This document shows, in pieces, positions 36,859-46,227 of a stretch of DNA of 64,000 nucleotides (the first letter of the stretch is position 1; the number at the start of each line of letters is the position of its first letter). Source of the stretch: Flavobacterium sp. ASV13 (GTDB lineage: Bacteria > Bacteroidota > Bacteroidia > Flavobacteriales > Flavobacteriaceae); NCBI RefSeq assembly GCF_000745775.1, contig NZ_JQJY01000008.1:186001-250000 (forward strand), given 5' to 3'. The notes beneath the pieces are model-generated. The model searched no databases. It worked only from the letters and a program-made list of their open reading frames with translations, and was not told where the DNA came from. A program made the position numbers and the translations under genes.

Positions 36859-38235
36859 TTAATTGCCATCTGGTTTAACAATTTCAAATCGGGCGCTCAT
36901 AGGCAAAGTCCAGCTTGAAATGAAATTTGGTTTCTTCGGATTATAATCTGGTGTTTCTTTTTTGATGTGTTTTTTTAGCGGAAGATCAAGTTCACGAATT
37001 CCTTTTAAAACGCAAAGGGCAATTTCGTTGGCTCCAAATCCATTAAAGTGAGTATTGTCATCTAATGCTTTTTCTTGTCCCGGAAAAGTATTCGCAGGAT
37101 ATTGTACGAAAGCTTTTCTTGAAGGTTCGTCGCCCCAAGTTTCGTACAATTCAGTTGTCATTTTTGTAACATCAATTAAAGCGATATTATTTTTTTGAGC
37201 AACTGATCTCATTGCAACAGGAAATTCGCCATGCGTTTCTTTTAAAGTTCCATTTTCATTGAAAAAACGGCGTTGCGTTGGTGTGACCAAAACCGGAATT
37301 GCACCTTTCTCTTTAGCCGAATTTACAAACTCAGCCAATAAAGTAGAATAAGATCCAAAAGCTCCATTTCCTTCGCCTTTTATTTTTTCGTCATTATGTC
37401 CAAATTCCACAAATAAATAATCTCCTTTTTTGATTTCAGAAAGTATTTTTTTCAAGCGATTTGCTCCTTTGAATGAACTTAGAGATGAACCCGAATAAGC
37501 ATAATTTGCTACTACAATATTTTGATCAAAATAATTGGTAATGAATTGTCCCCAAGATGCCCAAGGTTCAACATCTTGATCTGTAACGGTTGAATCTCCA
37601 GCCAAATAAACAACAGTCAAATTGTCTTTTCGTGTTATTTTTATACTTTGGATGGATGCCTCACCAAGAAATTCAAGTGTCAGTTTATGATCCCAGTTTA
37701 AAATTTCTTTTTCACGGTCTTTTAAACTGATATTGGTTTGATCGTCTATTTTGATATTTCGGACATTAACATTAAAAGTCTGAGTGATTTTTTGCCCTTT
37801 TTTCACCACAAATTCATTCAGCATTAATCGTCTTGATTCTGCTTTTATGGTCACTTTTGAATCTTTTTCTGTACTTCCCATTGTAACTTCAACTTGATAA
37901 TTTCCTTCAGGAACGGCAACTGAAAAGTAGGTTGGTTTTGTAATCGAAAAAGAATTCGCATTGATTTTTACATTTGAAGCCGAATTAAAATCAAATCCAT
38001 AACCTTTTGCATCCGCATAAACTAATGCATTGTTTACTAAAGTGTTTTTTTTGTTTTTTACCGAATTTCCAAAAACAAAAAGCTGTGATTCGGTATTATT
38101 TTTTACACTGTCATTTTTATTTTCTGAAGAAGAATAAACAGTATTATTGATAGGCAAATTAGAATGCATAGCAAAGAACTGATTCGGTATTGCCAAACAA
38201 ACAACCATCGATAAGAAAGTAGTGATTTTTACCAA
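36859..38235 (-). CDS. CE12 rhamnogalacturonan acetylesterase with N-terminal binding domain
   Basis: A 458-residue protein. After a signal peptide (ending FFAMH) and a linker, residues about 50-200 form a galactose-binding-like sandwich (YGFDFNSASNVKINANSF, YFSVAVPEGNYQVEVTMG). The SGNH/CE12 domain follows (about 208-440): LAGDSTVTDQ nucleophile block, YSGSSLSSFKGANR, VEFGHNDEK and DDNTHFNGFGANEIA. This layout is that of RgaE-type deacetylases acting on rhamnogalacturonan. It is the first gene of its operon. Operator S6 with a perfect -7 box lies directly upstream on the minus strand. Confidence 0.9.
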   Translation of the reverse strand: MVKITTFLSMVVCLAIPNQFFAMHSNLPINNTVYSSSENKNDSVKNNTESQLFVFGNSVKNKKNTLVNNALVYADAKGYGFDFNSASNVKINANSFSITKPTYFSVAVPEGNYQVEVTMGSTEKDSKVTIKAESRRLMLNEFVVKKGQKITQTFNVNVRNIKIDDQTNISLKDREKEILNWDHKLTLEFLGEASIQSIKITRKDNLTVVYLAGDSTVTDQDVEPWASWGQFITNYFDQNIVVANYAYSGSSLSSFKGANRLKKILSEIKKGDYLFVEFGHNDEKIKGEGNGAFGSYSTLLAEFVNSAKEKGAIPVLVTPTQRRFFNENGTLKETHGEFPVAMRSVAQKNNIALIDVTKMTTELYETWGDEPSRKAFVQYPANTFPGQEKALDDNTHFNGFGANEIALCVLKGIRELDLPLKKHIKKETPDYNPKKPNFISSWTLPMSARFEIVKPDGN

Positions 38236-38263
38236 TTTTTTGAGATTTTAATTTTTTTATTTT

Positions 38264-38309
38264 CAAACTTAATGGTTCATTTTTGATATAGTATCCTGTA
38301 CTATGATGT
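38264..38309 (-). promoter_or_regulatory. Operator S6 and promoter for the CE12-GH2-CE12 operon
   Basis: On the minus strand ACATCA (38309-38304) and ACAGGA (38299-38294) are 10 bases apart. Exactly 22 bases separate the second from a perfect TAAGTTTG box at 38271-38264. The start codon follows 28 bases later. The outer half-site is degenerate, and the inner one is perfect. Confidence 0.74.
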
Positions 38310-38361
38310 TAAAAAGAATTTAAAAACGCTAAAAATTAATATACTTTTTATATTTCGTAAA

Positions 38362-38381
38362 TCAGGAAGGTACAGGATAGT
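38362..38381 (+). promoter_or_regulatory. Operator S7 upstream of the DUF4450-like gene
   Basis: TCAGGA (38362-38367) and ACAGGA (38372-38377), 10 bases apart, followed by TAGT. No good TAnnTTTG box lies 22 bases downstream, so this promoter may use a weaker box. The site is 108 bases before the ATG at 38490 and faces S6 across the divergent gap. Confidence 0.62.
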
Positions 38382-38489
38382 ATACCACAAAAAAACAAAG
38401 AAATTGCATCATAATTATTGAATTGATAAAAAAAAGCGATTTTAATTTTATTTAATTCTTATTTAGTTTTAGCCCTTTTTTACTGCTTT

Positions 38490-41400
38490 ATGAAAACAAA
38501 AAAATATTTTTTTATAACGTTTTTAAGTTTGCTTTTTTTATTTCCTGTCTCGACTTTTGGACAAAATAAAGAAGTTCGCAAACTGCATTATGCGCCAGAA
38601 GAAAATAGTTTTGTTTTAAAAAATGGCACGCGAAAATTCAATCGAGCTTTATATGGTTCGAATACCGGATTTAGAGTGGAAACAGGCGATTTGCCAGAAT
38701 TTGCCATGTACATGCCGGGAATGGGAGGAAATTTCAAACTCGGAATTTCAAACGGAAAGGAAAGCAAATGGATTACCGAAGCTTCTAAAATTGATACTAG
38801 ATATGTTTTAGGAACAATGCATTACACAATTGAAGATGCGATTTTAGGAAGCGGAAAATTATTTGTTGATGTTGTTGCTTTAAAAGAAAAAGAAGGTTTT
38901 ATTGTAAAAGTTTATGGAAATTCGGTTTCTAAAAATGTGAATATTATTTGGGTTTTTGGTGGCGCAACTGGAAAGAAATTTAGTCGTGACGGCGATATAG
39001 GTGCCGATCCGGAATCGGTATTTTATTTACAGCCTGATTATTGTCTTAATAATAAATACACTTTGCAGAAGCAGTCTTTTTTGCTGGAATACGGTTCTGA
39101 AAGCAACAAACAGAAAACAGGAAATAATAAAACTTTAAGTGGCTTTTTTCCCGAATCGAAAGTGGTTTTGGCAAACGCAAAAAATCAAAATTCACCTTTA
39201 GAATTGTATAATTCAAGTGCAGAAAATTTGCCGGTTGTTTCAGGTAAAATCAATTCGATTTCTGAAAAAGCTATTTATTGGCTATTTTCTTCAGAAGAAA
39301 TAAAGACGGCCGTTTCGCAAAAAGAAATTGCACAGCTTTATGAAAAATCAGTTCAAGAAACACAGGTTTTGGCGAATCGAGTTAAAGTCAAAACGCCCGA
39401 TCCATATATCAATAATTTAGGTTTTGCACTTTCAATTGCTTCTGACGGAATTTGGGAAAATCCCGCATATCTTCACGGTGCAATTGCGTGGAGAATGTAT
39501 TTGAATGCGTGGCGTGGCGCTTATACTGCAGATCCATTAGGATGGCACGACCGAGCAAAAACGCATTTCACAAGTTACAGCAATTCGCAGGTAACTTCAC
39601 CGGAAAACGGTCCGATTGTTTTTGATGAAGAAAGAAATCTGGCGCGTCAAAAAGAAGAAATTGGAACTTCAATGTTTAGTAGCGGTTACATTTCTAGAAA
39701 TCCGAATAAAAATACTGTTGCGCATCATTATGATATGAATTTGGTTTTTATTGATCAAATGCTGCGTCATTTTAAATGGACAGGAGATATTGTTTTTTTG
39801 AAAGAAATGTGGTCCACAATTGAAAGACATTTGAATTGGGAAAAAAGAAACTTTGATCCAGATAACGACGGACTTTATGATGCTTACGCGACAATTTGGG
39901 CGAGCGATGCCTTGCAATATAGTGGTGGAGCGGTGATTCATTCTTCGGCGTATAATTATTATGCGAATAAAACGGTAGCTGAATTGGCAAGAAAAATTCA
40001 AAAAGATCCAACGCCTTACGAAAAGGAAGCGGAGAAAATTTTAAAAGCTTCAAACGAACAGCTTTGGCTTTCAAAAAAAGGAATTTTTGCCGAATATAAA
40101 GATGCTTTAGGAAATCGATTATTACATGATTCTCCGGGAGTTTGGAGCATTTATCATACGATAGATTCGGAATTATCAAATCCTTTTGAGAGTTATCAAA
40201 TGCTGAATTATGTAAATAATCAAATTCCGCATCTTCCAATTTCTGCGGATGGATTAGATAAAAAAGATTTATATGTAATCAGTACAACAAATTGGCAGCC
40301 TTATACTTGGTCAATTAACAATGTGGCTTTGGCCGAACAATTGCATACTTCGCTGGCTTTCTGGCAAGGCGGACAGTCGGAAAAAGCATTTAAAATGTGG
40401 GAAAGTGTTTTGATTGAAAGTATGTATTTAGGCGCTTCGCCGGGTGGTTTTGAACAGCTTTTGTATCAGGATAAAATGCGTGGCGAATTGTATCGTGATT
40501 TTGCAGACCCAATCGGAATGGCATCTCGAACTTTGGTCGAAGGACTTTTCGGAATCAAACCTGATGCAGTTGCGGAAGTTTTGACTATTCAGCCCGGTTT
40601 TCCTAAAGAATGGAACGAAGCTTTTTTAGAAGTTCCTGATATTTCGATTGCTTTCAACAGAAAAAATAGACAAGACACATATCATATTGAAAATCATTTT
40701 GCACCAAAAATGAATTTGAACTTGATTCTAAATGCCCATTACGAAGGGATTGAAAGTATTAAAATAAACGGAAAAAATGTATCATGGAAAGCGATTCCAG
40801 AAAGCATTGGAAATCCTAAAATAAGTATTGAAATAACTTATAATAAAGTTTATGAAATCGTAATTAATTGGAAAGAAGGAAGTTTAGCAACAATGATTAC
40901 TAAAGCTTCTTACAATTCTGATGACGCTTTAAATATTCTTATTGGAAAAGGAGAAATTGTTTCAGTTTATGATCCACAAGCTGTTTTGGGAAAAATTGTA
41001 AAATCAGAACGAACTTTTCAATCAACTGTAAATGGCGAGGGAAATAAAGCATTTTTTATACAATTAAAGCAGGGTGATTTTTCTTGGTGGCAACCAATTG
41101 AATTTACTTTAAAAAGCAAGAAAGAATCAAAGGAAATTACAAACTGGGATATTCCTTTGAAGAAATCACAACGCGCAGAAACCATTTCGCTTTCTTCGTA
41201 TTTCAATGCAAAAGTGACAGACATTTTTGCAAATGAATATTTGTCTCCAAGACCGCAGACAGTGACTTTACAGCTTCCAAAACAAGGAATTGGAAATTGG
41301 TGTTACCCAAATATTTCGGTCAAAATTGATGATAAAGGTTTACGTGAAAAAGCCAAACAAACGGGTGAAATTAAAACACCAAATGGAATTCCGTTTAAAA

Positions 41401-41894
41401 CTCCGTCAGAGGAAAATCAGAAAAATATAATCTTTACTTCAATGTGGGATAATTATCCGAAAAGTGTTGATATTCCTCTTGACGGAAAAGCTTCACACGC
41501 TTATTTTATGCTTGCCGGAACAACAAACCCGATGCAAAGCCGAATCACCAACGGAGAAATTGCAGTAAATTACAGCGACGGAACATCTGAAATTTTAGAG
41601 TTGAAAAACCCAGAAAACTGGTGGCCAATCGAACAGGATTATTTCACAGACGGCCTTGCATTTACAACTGATGCACCCAAACCGCCAAGGGTTTATTTGA
41701 AAACCGGAGAAATTTCGAGAGATTTTAAAGATTTCACCATCATAAAAGGATTCACCAATTATGGCGTCGACGGTGGAGCAGGAACAATTTTAGATTTGCC
41801 ATTGGATAAAAATAAAACATTAAAAAGCCTGACACTTAAAACAATTGCTAATGATGTGGTGATTGGTTTGATGAGTGTTACTTTAATTAGATAA
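38490..41894 (+). CDS. DUF4450-like large (alpha/alpha)6-barrel protein, putative glycosidase
   Basis: A 1134-residue exported protein with a signal peptide ending STFGQ. An N-terminal beta-sandwich (about 25-290) is followed by an (alpha/alpha)6 toroid (about 300-720). The toroid carries GAIAWRMYLNAWRGAYTADPLGW, FDPDNDGLYDAYATIWASDA and ISTTNWQPYTWSINN, which resemble catalytic loops of clan-like six-hairpin hydrolases. The last 400 residues are two or three more beta-domains. The protein matches the layout of DUF4450 proteins found in pectin loci. No activity can be claimed from sequence. The Asp/Glu-rich loops argue for a real glycosidase rather than a binding protein. Confidence 0.72.
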   Translation: MKTKKYFFITFLSLLFLFPVSTFGQNKEVRKLHYAPEENSFVLKNGTRKFNRALYGSNTGFRVETGDLPEFAMYMPGMGGNFKLGISNGKESKWITEASKIDTRYVLGTMHYTIEDAILGSGKLFVDVVALKEKEGFIVKVYGNSVSKNVNIIWVFGGATGKKFSRDGDIGADPESVFYLQPDYCLNNKYTLQKQSFLLEYGSESNKQKTGNNKTLSGFFPESKVVLANAKNQNSPLELYNSSAENLPVVSGKINSISEKAIYWLFSSEEIKTAVSQKEIAQLYEKSVQETQVLANRVKVKTPDPYINNLGFALSIASDGIWENPAYLHGAIAWRMYLNAWRGAYTADPLGWHDRAKTHFTSYSNSQVTSPENGPIVFDEERNLARQKEEIGTSMFSSGYISRNPNKNTVAHHYDMNLVFIDQMLRHFKWTGDIVFLKEMWSTIERHLNWEKRNFDPDNDGLYDAYATIWASDALQYSGGAVIHSSAYNYYANKTVAELARKIQKDPTPYEKEAEKILKASNEQLWLSKKGIFAEYKDALGNRLLHDSPGVWSIYHTIDSELSNPFESYQMLNYVNNQIPHLPISADGLDKKDLYVISTTNWQPYTWSINNVALAEQLHTSLAFWQGGQSEKAFKMWESVLIESMYLGASPGGFEQLLYQDKMRGELYRDFADPIGMASRTLVEGLFGIKPDAVAEVLTIQPGFPKEWNEAFLEVPDISIAFNRKNRQDTYHIENHFAPKMNLNLILNAHYEGIESIKINGKNVSWKAIPESIGNPKISIEITYNKVYEIVINWKEGSLATMITKASYNSDDALNILIGKGEIVSVYDPQAVLGKIVKSERTFQSTVNGEGNKAFFIQLKQGDFSWWQPIEFTLKSKKESKEITNWDIPLKKSQRAETISLSSYFNAKVTDIFANEYLSPRPQTVTLQLPKQGIGNWCYPNISVKIDDKGLREKAKQTGEIKTPNGIPFKTPSEENQKNIIFTSMWDNYPKSVDIPLDGKASHAYFMLAGTTNPMQSRITNGEIAVNYSDGTSEILELKNPENWWPIEQDYFTDGLAFTTDAPKPPRVYLKTGEISRDFKDFTIIKGFTNYGVDGGAGTILDLPLDKNKTLKSLTLKTIANDVVIGLMSVTLIR

Positions 41895-41910
41895 TAATAT
41901 GAAACAGATT

Positions 41911-42063
41911 GAGATTTAACCGCAAAGCACGCAAGTTTTTTTGCTTTTAGAATTCTAAAAAAGCGCAAAGTTCGCAAAGCTTTGTGTAGATAAAGCCTTG
42001 CGAACTTTGCGTTTGTAAAATATAGCTTAGTGAAAAAACTAGCGTGCTTTGCGGTTAAATCTC
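41911..42063. repeat. Intergenic palindromic repeat family B, 22-bp perfect arms
   Basis: The left arm at 41911-41932 and right arm at 42042-42063 are perfect inverted repeats of 22 bases (core TTTAACCGCAAAGCACGC). An inner pair with GCAAAG and CTTTGCG lies between them. The downstream reading frame is open through the right arm and gives a false N-terminal extension of the next gene. Confidence 0.88.
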
Positions 42064-42092
42064 ATTTCAACTTGAAACCAAAAAATAACCAA

Positions 42093-44216
42093 ATGAAAAA
42101 ACAACTTTTAATTATTGCAATTTTATTTTCAGCATCGTTGTTCGCTCAAAAAATCGATCGAAAAGCATTGGTGAATCGTCATAACGTTCAAATTACAGCT
42201 ATAGATACTTTGGCTTCTTTGACAGTTGGAAATGGAGCTTTTGCCTTTACGGTCGATGCAACAGGACTGCAGACTTTTCCTAAAACATATCAAAACGGAA
42301 TTCCGTTAGGAACGGAGTCGGAGTGGGGTTGGGACAGTTATAAAAATACGGAGAATTTTAAGTTTTCTGAGACTCTAAAAGAGTATCAGCAATATGGCAG
42401 AAATGTTTCGTATACGGTTCAGATTAAAGAACCAAAGAGAAAAGTAGATGCAATAAATTGGTTCAGACAGAATCCGCATTTAGTGCAATTAGGGAATTTA
42501 GGTTTTGAAATTTTGAAAAAAGATGGAAGTCAAGCAAAACCATCAGACATTAAATCGATTTCCCAGAAACTGAATTTATGGACAGGCGAAATTGAAAGTT
42601 ATTTTGAAGTAGAAGGAACTCCGGTAACGGTTTTAACAGCTTCTCACCAAGAAAAAGATGCAATTGGTGTAAAAGTAAAGTCCGATTTATTACTGCAAAA
42701 ACGCTTAAAAATCAGTTTGAGAATTCCGTTCCCAACTGGAGATTGGGCAGATTTCGGAACTAAATATGAAGGAACACAAAATTACACAAGTACCTTAAAA
42801 CAAAAATCAAAAACGGAAGCTGTTGTAACACATGTAATGGACAGTATTTCATACAACGTTGATTTGATGTGGAAAGGTAATGCGAAAATTAAAAAAGCTG
42901 GAAATCATTATTTTGTGGTTGAAGCTTCAAATACAAATACGTTAGAATTGAGTTGTCTTTTTGCTTTGGCAGATAATAAAACTCAAAATTCATCTTTTGC
43001 AGAAATAGAAAACAGTAGTGTAAAAGGCTGGGAAAATTTCTGGAAAAGTGGCGCAGCAGTTGATTTTTCAGGAAGTACAGATCCGCGTGCGAATGAGTTG
43101 GAACGAAGAGTAATTCTTTCTCAGTATTTGACAAAAGTGCAATGTACAGGAAAAGTACCGCCTCAAGAAACGGGTTTAACGTACAACAGTTGGTACGGAA
43201 AACCGCATTTAGAAATGCATTGGTGGCATGGTGTTCATTTTGCACTTTGGAATAGATCAGAATTATTAGAAAAAAGCCTTCCTTGGTATCAAAAGGTTTT
43301 TGATAAAGCGAAAAATATTGCCAAAAGACAAGGTTTTGAAGGCGCAAGATGGCAAAAAATGACAGATCCGGATGGAAATGAAAGTCCGTCATCTGTAGGT
43401 TCATTTTTGATTTGGCAACAACCACATTTTATTACGTATGCGGAATTGATTTATCGCGCAAAACCAACAGCTGTAGTCTTGAAAAAATACAGCGAGCGTG
43501 TTTTTGCAACCGCTGATTTTATTGCTTCGTTTGCAAATTATGATGCTAAAAACGATCGTTATGTTTTAGGCCCGGGCGTCATTCCGGCGCAAGAACGCTT
43601 TAAGGCGATGGAAACTTTTAATCCAACTTATGAATTGGCTTATTGGAATTGGGCATTGAAAACGGCAATTTCATGGAAACATGGGTTGAACCAAGATGTG
43701 CCTGAAAAATGGGAAAAAGTTTTGGCTAAATTATCAAAACTTCCGGTTTCTGGCGATGTTTATTTGGCGACTGAAAGCGCAACAGATTCGTACACAAATC
43801 CTGAATTCAAAACCGATCATCCATCAGTTTTAGGAACTTTCGGAATGCTTCCTGAAACTTCTTTATTGGATAAAAAAATCATGAAAAACACTTTCGATTT
43901 GGTTTGGAAAACGTGGTCTTGGGATAAAACTTGGGGTTGGGATTTTCCAATGACAGCAATGACGGCAGCAAGATTAAATATGCCAGAAAAAGCTATTGAT
44001 GCCTTGTTTATGAATGTGACGACAAATACGTACTTGAAAAACGGACATAATTATCAGGCAGAAAGATTGACGCTTTATCTTCCAGGAAATGGAGGATTAT
44101 TGACTGCGGTTGCTATGATGTGTGCGGGTTGGGACGGAACGACAGAATCAAATCCAGGTTTCCCGAAAGATGGAACTTGGAAAGTGCAAAGCGAAGGATT
44201 CCAAAAGATGTTTTGA
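42093..44216 (+). CDS. Six-hairpin glycosidase-like exported protein
   Basis: A 707-residue protein from the ATG at 42093, where a signal peptide begins (MKKQLLIIAILFSASLFAQ). The in-frame start at 42030 lies in a palindromic repeat and is rejected. An N-terminal beta-sandwich (about 20-280) precedes a six-hairpin toroid (about 320-700). The toroid has QETGLTYNSWYGKPHLEMHWWHG, WQQPHFITYAELIYR, LGPGVIPAQE, and TWGWDFPMTAMTAARLN near the end. The fold order resembles GH65/GH95-type hydrolases. The Glu in PAQE and Asp/Glu residues around WHG are catalytic candidates. No family can be fixed by eye. It lies between the DUF4450-like gene and the PL11 lyase. Confidence 0.72.
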   Translation: MKKQLLIIAILFSASLFAQKIDRKALVNRHNVQITAIDTLASLTVGNGAFAFTVDATGLQTFPKTYQNGIPLGTESEWGWDSYKNTENFKFSETLKEYQQYGRNVSYTVQIKEPKRKVDAINWFRQNPHLVQLGNLGFEILKKDGSQAKPSDIKSISQKLNLWTGEIESYFEVEGTPVTVLTASHQEKDAIGVKVKSDLLLQKRLKISLRIPFPTGDWADFGTKYEGTQNYTSTLKQKSKTEAVVTHVMDSISYNVDLMWKGNAKIKKAGNHYFVVEASNTNTLELSCLFALADNKTQNSSFAEIENSSVKGWENFWKSGAAVDFSGSTDPRANELERRVILSQYLTKVQCTGKVPPQETGLTYNSWYGKPHLEMHWWHGVHFALWNRSELLEKSLPWYQKVFDKAKNIAKRQGFEGARWQKMTDPDGNESPSSVGSFLIWQQPHFITYAELIYRAKPTAVVLKKYSERVFATADFIASFANYDAKNDRYVLGPGVIPAQERFKAMETFNPTYELAYWNWALKTAISWKHGLNQDVPEKWEKVLAKLSKLPVSGDVYLATESATDSYTNPEFKTDHPSVLGTFGMLPETSLLDKKIMKNTFDLVWKTWSWDKTWGWDFPMTAMTAARLNMPEKAIDALFMNVTTNTYLKNGHNYQAERLTLYLPGNGGLLTAVAMMCAGWDGTTESNPGFPKDGTWKVQSEGFQKMF

Positions 44217-44263
44217 TTTTTTTTATTTCTCGCAGATTTTACAGATAAAGCGGATTTATTTAG

Positions 44264-44331
44264 TCTCGCAAAGACGCAGAGCCGCAAAGTTTCATTTTAA
44301 TTTTTCTTTGCGTCTTCGCGACTTTGCGAGA
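44264..44331. repeat. Intergenic palindromic repeat family C
   Basis: TCTCGCAAAG at 44264 pairs with CTTTGCGAGA ending at 44331, with inner AGACGCAG against CGTCTTCGC. It is the same family as 24677-24833. Confidence 0.75.
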
Positions 44332-44366
44332 TTAAAAAACAACAAACTCACATTTTAAAATACAAT

Positions 44367-46220
44367 ATGAAAAATCATAAAAACTTTGTAGTAATACTAC
44401 TTTTCTTAAGCCTAAATATATTCAGTCAAAGGCAAATGGAAAATCTAGATCGAGGTGTTATTGCTGTTAAAGATAAAAATCAGTTTTTTATAGGCTGGCG
44501 CGTTTTAGGAACTGATCCTGATAATCTTGCTTTTAATTTGTATCGAAAAAGCGGTACTAAAAAAGCAATTAAATTAAATGACAAACCAATTTCTGGAGCG
44601 ACTAATTTTCTTGACACAAAAGCAAATGCTCAGGAAGAAAATACTTGGTTTGTAAAAACAGTTTTAAAAGGAAAAGAATCAGATGCAAAAGGTAGTTTTA
44701 CAATTCCGGCTTCAAGTTCTAATAAAGATTATTTGTCAATTTCGTTAAAACAAATTGAAGGATATACAGCAAATGATCTTTCGGTTGGTGATTTAGACGG
44801 TGACGGAAAATACGATTTAATCGTGCATATGACAGGAAAAGCGCACGACAATTCGCATACCGGAATTACAGATCCGCCTATATTTCAGGCTTATACTTTG
44901 GATGGGAAATTTTTATGGCAGATTAATTTAGGAAAAAACATTCGCGAAGGCGCACATTATACACAGTTTATGGTGTATGATTTGGATGGCGATGGAATTG
45001 CAGAATTGGTTTGCAAAACGGCTGACGGAACAATCGATAGTCAGAATAATGTTGTTGGCGATGCTTCAAAAGATTGGGTTGACCGTGATCCAAATTCAGG
45101 AACTTTCGGAAAAATATTGAAAGGACCAGAATATCTTTCTGTTTTTGACGGAAGAACTGGAAAGCTTGTCACAACGGTTGATTATATTGCCGAAAGAGGT
45201 GATCTTGCAGGCTGGGGTGGACATGGCGGAAGCGGAGGAAACGACACAAAAGGAAATAGAATTGATCGTTTTACGGCTTGTGTTGCTTATTTAGATGGCG
45301 TTCATCCGAGTGTAGTGATGTGCCGTGGTTATTACGGAAGAACGGTTTTAGCGGCTTGGGATTTTAAAAACGGTAAACTTACCTCAAGATGGGTTTTTGA
45401 CAGTAAAGATTCTGAAAATCCGTATTCTGGAATGGGAAACCATAATCTTACCGTTGCAGATGTCGATAATGATGGCAAAGATGAAATAATCTACGGATCA
45501 ATGTGTGTGGATGATGACGGAAAAGGTTTATATACAACGGGTTTCAGACACGGAGATGCTATTCATGTTTCTGATTTAGATCCTGATCTTCCAGGTCTTG
45601 AAGTCTTTGGAATTCATGAAATTGAAAATGGCACAACAGGTCCAGGAGCTACCGTTTTTGCTGCAAAAGATGGAAAAGTTTTATTTACAGGTTCTATAAA
45701 TGAAGATGTGGGAAGAGGTGTCGCAGATAATATTGATCCTGAGTTAAGAGGAGCACAGTTTTGGTATTCAGGTTCTCCTGATTTATATAATATGAAAGGA
45801 AAAGTGGTTGGAAAAGCACCAGGCTCAATTAACTTTTTAATTTATTGGGATGGCGATACTTCTAGAGAATTATTAGATTCTAATCATATTGATAAATACA
45901 ATAAAGGAAGATTGTTCACCGCAACAGGCGCAGTTTCTAATAACGGCACAAAATCGACTCCGGCGCTTTCGGGAGATATTTTGGGAGATTGGCGCGAAGA
46001 ACTAATTTTAAGATCTGAGGATAATAAAGAATTGAGAATTTATTCGACCACAATTCCAACGGATGTAAGACAATATACTTTAATGCACGATCCACAATAT
46101 AGATTGAGTATTGCTTGGCAGAATGTAGGATATAATCAGCCTCCACACACGAGTTTTTATATGGGAAAAGACATGAAACCGGCGCCAAAACCGAATATTT
46201 CTTTGGTGGTTAAGAAATAG
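44367..46220 (+). CDS. PL11 rhamnogalacturonan endo/exolyase
   Basis: A 617-residue secreted lyase with a signal peptide ending NIFSQ. The N-terminal beta domain has MENLDRGVIAV and FIGWRVLGTDPDNLAFNLYR, the hallmark start of PL11 (YesW/YesX). An eight-bladed propeller follows with calcium-binding loops VGDLDGDGKYDL, YDLDGDGIAEL and VADVDNDGKDE. The GWGGHGGSGGNDTKGNR loop and HTSFYMGKDM at the end are also typical. It cleaves the rhamnose-galacturonate bond of rhamnogalacturonan I by beta-elimination. This creates the unsaturated ends used by the two GH105 enzymes. It is the only clear RG-I endolyase gene in the window. Confidence 0.93.
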   Translation: MKNHKNFVVILLFLSLNIFSQRQMENLDRGVIAVKDKNQFFIGWRVLGTDPDNLAFNLYRKSGTKKAIKLNDKPISGATNFLDTKANAQEENTWFVKTVLKGKESDAKGSFTIPASSSNKDYLSISLKQIEGYTANDLSVGDLDGDGKYDLIVHMTGKAHDNSHTGITDPPIFQAYTLDGKFLWQINLGKNIREGAHYTQFMVYDLDGDGIAELVCKTADGTIDSQNNVVGDASKDWVDRDPNSGTFGKILKGPEYLSVFDGRTGKLVTTVDYIAERGDLAGWGGHGGSGGNDTKGNRIDRFTACVAYLDGVHPSVVMCRGYYGRTVLAAWDFKNGKLTSRWVFDSKDSENPYSGMGNHNLTVADVDNDGKDEIIYGSMCVDDDGKGLYTTGFRHGDAIHVSDLDPDLPGLEVFGIHEIENGTTGPGATVFAAKDGKVLFTGSINEDVGRGVADNIDPELRGAQFWYSGSPDLYNMKGKVVGKAPGSINFLIYWDGDTSRELLDSNHIDKYNKGRLFTATGAVSNNGTKSTPALSGDILGDWREELILRSEDNKELRIYSTTIPTDVRQYTLMHDPQYRLSIAWQNVGYNQPPHTSFYMGKDMKPAPKPNISLVVKK

Positions 46221-46227
46221 TTTTCTT

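Noticed and set aside
38287..38303. Reading the operator as a palindrome (TAGTA-N5-TACTA)
   Set aside because: Only S6 shows good symmetry. The direct repeat of 10 bases explains the other sites and the fixed spacing.
39669..40239. Minus-strand frames of 110 and 155 codons inside the DUF4450-like gene
   Set aside because: They overlap each other and a well-supported coding gene, and have no recognisable domains.
42030..42092. Upstream in-frame extension of the six-hairpin protein
   Set aside because: The extra 21 codons lie in the right arm of a palindromic repeat, and a proper signal peptide begins at 42093.
42889..43425. Minus-strand frame of 178 codons inside the six-hairpin gene
   Set aside because: It is antisense to a conserved enzyme, has an odd residue composition and no start signal.
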